A stretch of 64,000 nt of DNA from Tetradesmus obliquus (lineage: Eukaryota; Chlorophyta; Chlorophyceae; Sphaeropleales; Scenedesmaceae): NCBI GenBank assembly GCA_030272155.1, contig CP126198.1, positions 5,678,501 through 5,742,500 on the forward strand, read 5' to 3'. A model generated the notes under the pieces. The model did no database searches and was not told where the DNA came from. It worked only from the letters and a program-made list of their open reading frames with translations. Positions 60,699 through 64,000 of this stretch are shown piece after piece. Both the position numbers and the translations under genes were made by a program. Within the stretch, counting starts at the first letter, position 1. Each line of letters starts with the position of its first letter.

Positions 60699-62626
60699 TC
60701 ACCCCTGCTGTGACTGCATCCCTGCCGCTGCGCCTACCGCTGCCTCGCCAACCGCCTCTCCCCTGCCTGCTGCTGCGCCCACGCCCATCGCTGCCGCCAC
60801 GGCCCTCTTCTTCAGCGCCTGCAGCGCTGCTGCCGCTGCCTCATCCAGCACGCTGTACCACTGCATGTCCACCTCAACCTGTGACAGCTGCTCGAGCTGA
60901 GTCAGCGCTGCCAGGCCCCCCAACTCCACTGCCAGCATGCCCCTGATATCCAGCCGCCTTAGAGCCGGGCATGCAGCGCTGAGCTGAGCCAGGCAGCTGC
61001 CCGAGTGAGCTGCTGCTGCTGGGGCTTGGCGTGCTGCTGCTGCTTCTGGGTTGACTGCTGGGTGGCTGCCGTCCACTGGGCAGTAGGACAGCGCGTGCAG
61101 CAGCAGCTCCTGCAGCCGCGGCATGCCACCTGGCCTGAGCAGGCCTGCGCCGGAGCATGCGCCATGCGGGACCTGCGGCAGGGCAGCAGCACAGGACACA
61201 GCTGAGTCTGTGTTTTGGGCTGAGTAAGATTGCTTCAATGCAACTGCAACAGCGTATGCAAACTGGTACAACAGCAGTGATGGACCTCACCGAACGAAAG
61301 CTGCTGGCGTCATTGCTGGTGCAGTGCTGCTAGGAAACGCCGCAAGTGAACAGTCACAGCAAACCGGCAGCTGCTGTCATGCCAGTGCGGACTGCTAGGG
61401 AGATCAGCTTCATGCCGTGACAAAGCAACCGATTGCAATGGGCGATTGCGGTCTTCCCTTAACATGATCAACAGACTCATTCCACTATAAGACAAACCAC
61501 ATGCCGCATGCTGTGCCCACAGCATAACCAATCTCACCGTGCATCCAGATAGGTTGAGGCTTGTCAGCGCTGCCAGCCACCTCAGCGCCCCAAACGCGCC
61601 AGGTGCCAGCCCTGCAGGAAACTCGCAGCACAGCAGCTTTAGCTGCTGCAGCGGCAGCGCCGGCAGCACACGCTCCAGCAGCAACTGCGCAGCAGCAGCC
61701 GAGGCAAATTGCCAGCCGCAGCCCTCCAGCTTTGTTAAGTTAGGTGGCAGCGCCAGGCAAGCTGCTGCTGCCGGGTCTTCGAGCAGCACATGTGAGCCGC
61801 AGCGCAGCTCCTGTAGGTTGGTGAGGCGCAGCCAGCCGCTGCTGCTGCTGCCGAGGCTGCTGCTGCCGAGCCGCAGCGGATCGCTGCTGAGTAAGTCCAG
61901 GTGTGTGAGATGTGTGAGGTGCGCTAGCGCTGACCAGGGGCTAGTCAACCTGTTGTGCCACAACACCAGCCGCTGCAGCTGCTTCAAACCAACAAACAGC
62001 TGCAGTGAGGCATCGTTTATGCAGCAGCGGTCCAGCAGCAGACTAGTGATCCCCCGCAGCTGCCCTATGGCCTTCCATGCGGCCTGCTGCTCCCAGCTGC
62101 TGCTGCTGGATGAGCTGCGGTGCTGGCCATCTGAGCGCACCACCAGCTGCCGCAGCCCCCGCGGCAGATGCTGCAGCAGGCAGCTGGTGTTGGCAACTCG
62201 GTTGAGGGTGAGGCTTGTGAGCCAGCTCATGTGCTGCTGCAGATCAAGCGGCTGTAGCTTCACGCCATGCAGCTGCAGCCTGCGCAGCGCTGTTAGGTCT
62301 GACCAGGGCAGCTGCACTGGCGGCTGCGGAGAGTTAGGCAGCACGTAGATCGCCTTGGAGCTGCGCTTGATCACTAAGCTCTGGATGTATGCTGCACCGC
62401 CCCTGCCCAGCCATGCACAGAAGCGAGCCAGGCTGGCGTCCGGCGCTGCTGCTGCCAAGGTGATGCTGGCATCGGCTGTGGCCTTGTATGCTGCTGCGCA
62501 TAGCAGCTTACACACCAGCGGGGCATGGTGCAGGCGCTCGTGCTGCGGCAGGAGCCTTAGCACCTCTGTAAGCACGTCTTGAGATAGGATGACATCCTGT
62601 GCATCTCCTGCCTCCCAAGCCATCAT
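60699..62626 (-). CDS. F-box-like, leucine-rich repeat protein
   Basis: Two exons: complement(join(60699..61172, 61538..62626)), about 520 aa, joined in phase (LNLSGCT|VPHGACSG). The N-terminus has an F-box-like helix set (LSQDVLTEVLRLLPQHERLH and HAPLVCKLLCAAAY). From about residue 100 there are irregular leucine-rich repeats (LTALRRLQLHGV, LTSLTLNRV, GITSLLLDRCCI, LQRLVLWHN, LTHLTHLDLLS, LTNLQELRCG, LAALTSLNLSGC, PRLQELLLHAL, ALRRLDIRGM). F-box proteins of this type act as substrate receptors of SCF ubiquitin ligases; the substrate is unknown. The coding frame is open upstream to CAG|GTGGATGG at 62647, so an upstream exon could add residues; I used the first in-frame ATG. Ser and Ala runs come from CAG repeats. 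A 521-base-or-less unannotated first exon cannot be excluded. Confidence 0.8.
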
Positions 62627-62647
62627 ATGTTTCTTGCAACCATCCAC

Positions 62648-64000
62648 CTGTGAGAAAATTCAGTTCAAGATATAAACGTTTTTAGTTGCTACAGTAAGCT
62701 TGTTGCTGCGAAAGGTAAGGCCGTAGCTGGCAGAAGGCCTGGTGCGTGGCGTCAATAGCAGTGCCAACTAGTGCGTCCGAAGGTACCAAGCATGCAGTGT
62801 CCATACAGTAAACATACTAAAACAATAAATTTGAGTGGATCATCTTACACTTACTAGTGGCCTGCCTGAAGAGCAGGGATGACTCTACCGATGTGCGCTG
62901 GCGCCTTTCTTTCTCGCCCTGTGATCTATACGCTCCCCGTTGGCGTCCTTGTCTTGAAAGCCTAAATTCTGTCTCTTTTAATAATATATTTATTATCAAT
63001 GCATATAGTGCTTGGTTGCGGCAGTCACGATCTTGCCAGACCGGCAAGCGCTATGCACTCACGGAAGCCGCAACCACACCGGCTACGCGGACAGCATCTA
63101 CAGATAACATTTAGTTTGAACTGAGACTGCTGAGATGCGCTAGGCAACTTGTCATGCCACCAAGTACCGAGGTTCAGTGCGAGCCTGACCAAGCAGGGTC
63201 AGCTAGGCAAAGCCTGACGGTCACGCTGCTTTGCAGAGCATGCTTCTCACCAATAACACACCTTCAGCTGTCTGAGACATACGACCAGCTGCTTGCAGGG
63301 CCTGTTGAGCTGTGGCTGCAAGAAACCCTGACCACATTCGCACCACATGCCAGATACTGTGCCGCTGAAACCACACCACGGTGACCAGCGGTCTGCTTTA
63401 AATCCAGACAACTTACATGATTTATAGTTTGCAAGCTGCACATAACAGCGGCATTAACAAGAGGCCAATCACATTGTTGCCCATGTATTTGAGCACATAC
63501 CCAGTTGTCTGATGTCGAGGCGTGGGCAACCATCAGCCACAGGTGTTCAACAACAGCCGCAAAAAAGCAGGGCTACACCAACATGATTGTTGCAGAACCA
63601 CAACGCGGCAATGCTTGGTGTGTGATTCCCACAGTATATGGGATTAGCAAAGTCTTCACCTAGCAGCAAACAGAAGCGCATGGTGCCAAAACAGCGACAT
63701 GACATGGTACAACGCCTGCAAGGCACAGCACACCCACCCCCTCAGCAGCACAGCACCCAACAGTCGCTGCTGCTGAGACAACAAATGTGGCCTTGCAGCA
63801 TCATGAATCATCGGGCCACTCACAGCACGGCACAGTGCAGCTTTGGCAGCCCAAGCCAGACAAACACAGATATACACACACCAAGTGTAGACGCAGCCCC
63901 CCCACCCATTAAGCTGGACACAGATGCCACGCCTGAGCCGTGGCATCCCCACTCCAATCCAGCTGCAACATCAGCAAACCCTCATCCCTGTATGTGCAAC
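62648..64000. other. 5' flank of the F-box/LRR gene, no gene seen
   Basis: Short ORFs only. A small open stretch on each strand at 62817-63114 (charged, Arg-rich) has no recognised motif. Expected to hold the F-box gene promoter and possibly a first exon. Confidence 0.4.

Overview
The window is nuclear DNA from a eukaryote, most likely a chlorophycean green alga. The genes are split by many GT-AG introns. The coding sequence is full of CAG/CTG triplet runs read as Ser, Ala or Gln. Several genes have the UGUAA-type poly(A) signal of green algae downstream, and one gene encodes a very long Ser-Pro-rich extracellular protein of the algal wall type. A Scenedesmus/Tetradesmus-like alga would fit, but that is inference. 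Nothing here is bacterial, viral or organellar.

Layout: (1) 96-8743, minus, a class 3 lipase of about 1,664 aa with a low-complexity C-terminal half. (2) 9687-13030, plus, a CCDC25 homologue. (3) 15108-27186, plus, a 15-exon gene for a secreted, cysteine-rich, sushi-containing protein of about 1,932 aa ending in about 830 residues of Ser-Pro repeats. (4) 30320-33386, minus, an unrecognised gene seen only in part. (5) 35189-38445, minus, a Gfo/Idh/MocA oxidoreductase (476 aa). (6) 39814-43457, minus, ribosomal protein eL20 (RPL18A, 182 aa). (7) 44466-53102, minus, the 60S-biogenesis protein SDA1 (817 aa, 16 exons). (8) From 53609, plus, a weakly supported unknown gene. (9) 57.46-60.11 kb, two arrays of a GGATAAT-like motif. 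(10) 60699-62626, minus, an F-box-like/LRR protein. The remaining stretches show no gene I can support. The genes are independent eukaryotic loci. RPL18A and SDA1 are neighbours that both serve the large ribosomal subunit, but nothing links their regulation.

The most unusual property is intron structure. In at least six genes, short segments spanning an exon edge, its splice site and part of the intron are tandemly duplicated inside the intron (2-5 copies, period roughly 85-210 bp). By my hand reading this affects about 23 of 54 modelled introns. Each copy usually carries its own GT donor or AG acceptor, so introns hold strings of decoy or alternative splice sites, and some (SDA1 intron 10) look like introns born by duplication of an AG|GT segment. 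RPL18A shows none. Triplet repeats also show polarity: sense-strand (CTG)n sits before acceptors, while (CAG)n often follows donors. All exon models were assembled by hand from homology recalled from memory, splice consensus and phase; none was checked against transcripts or databases.
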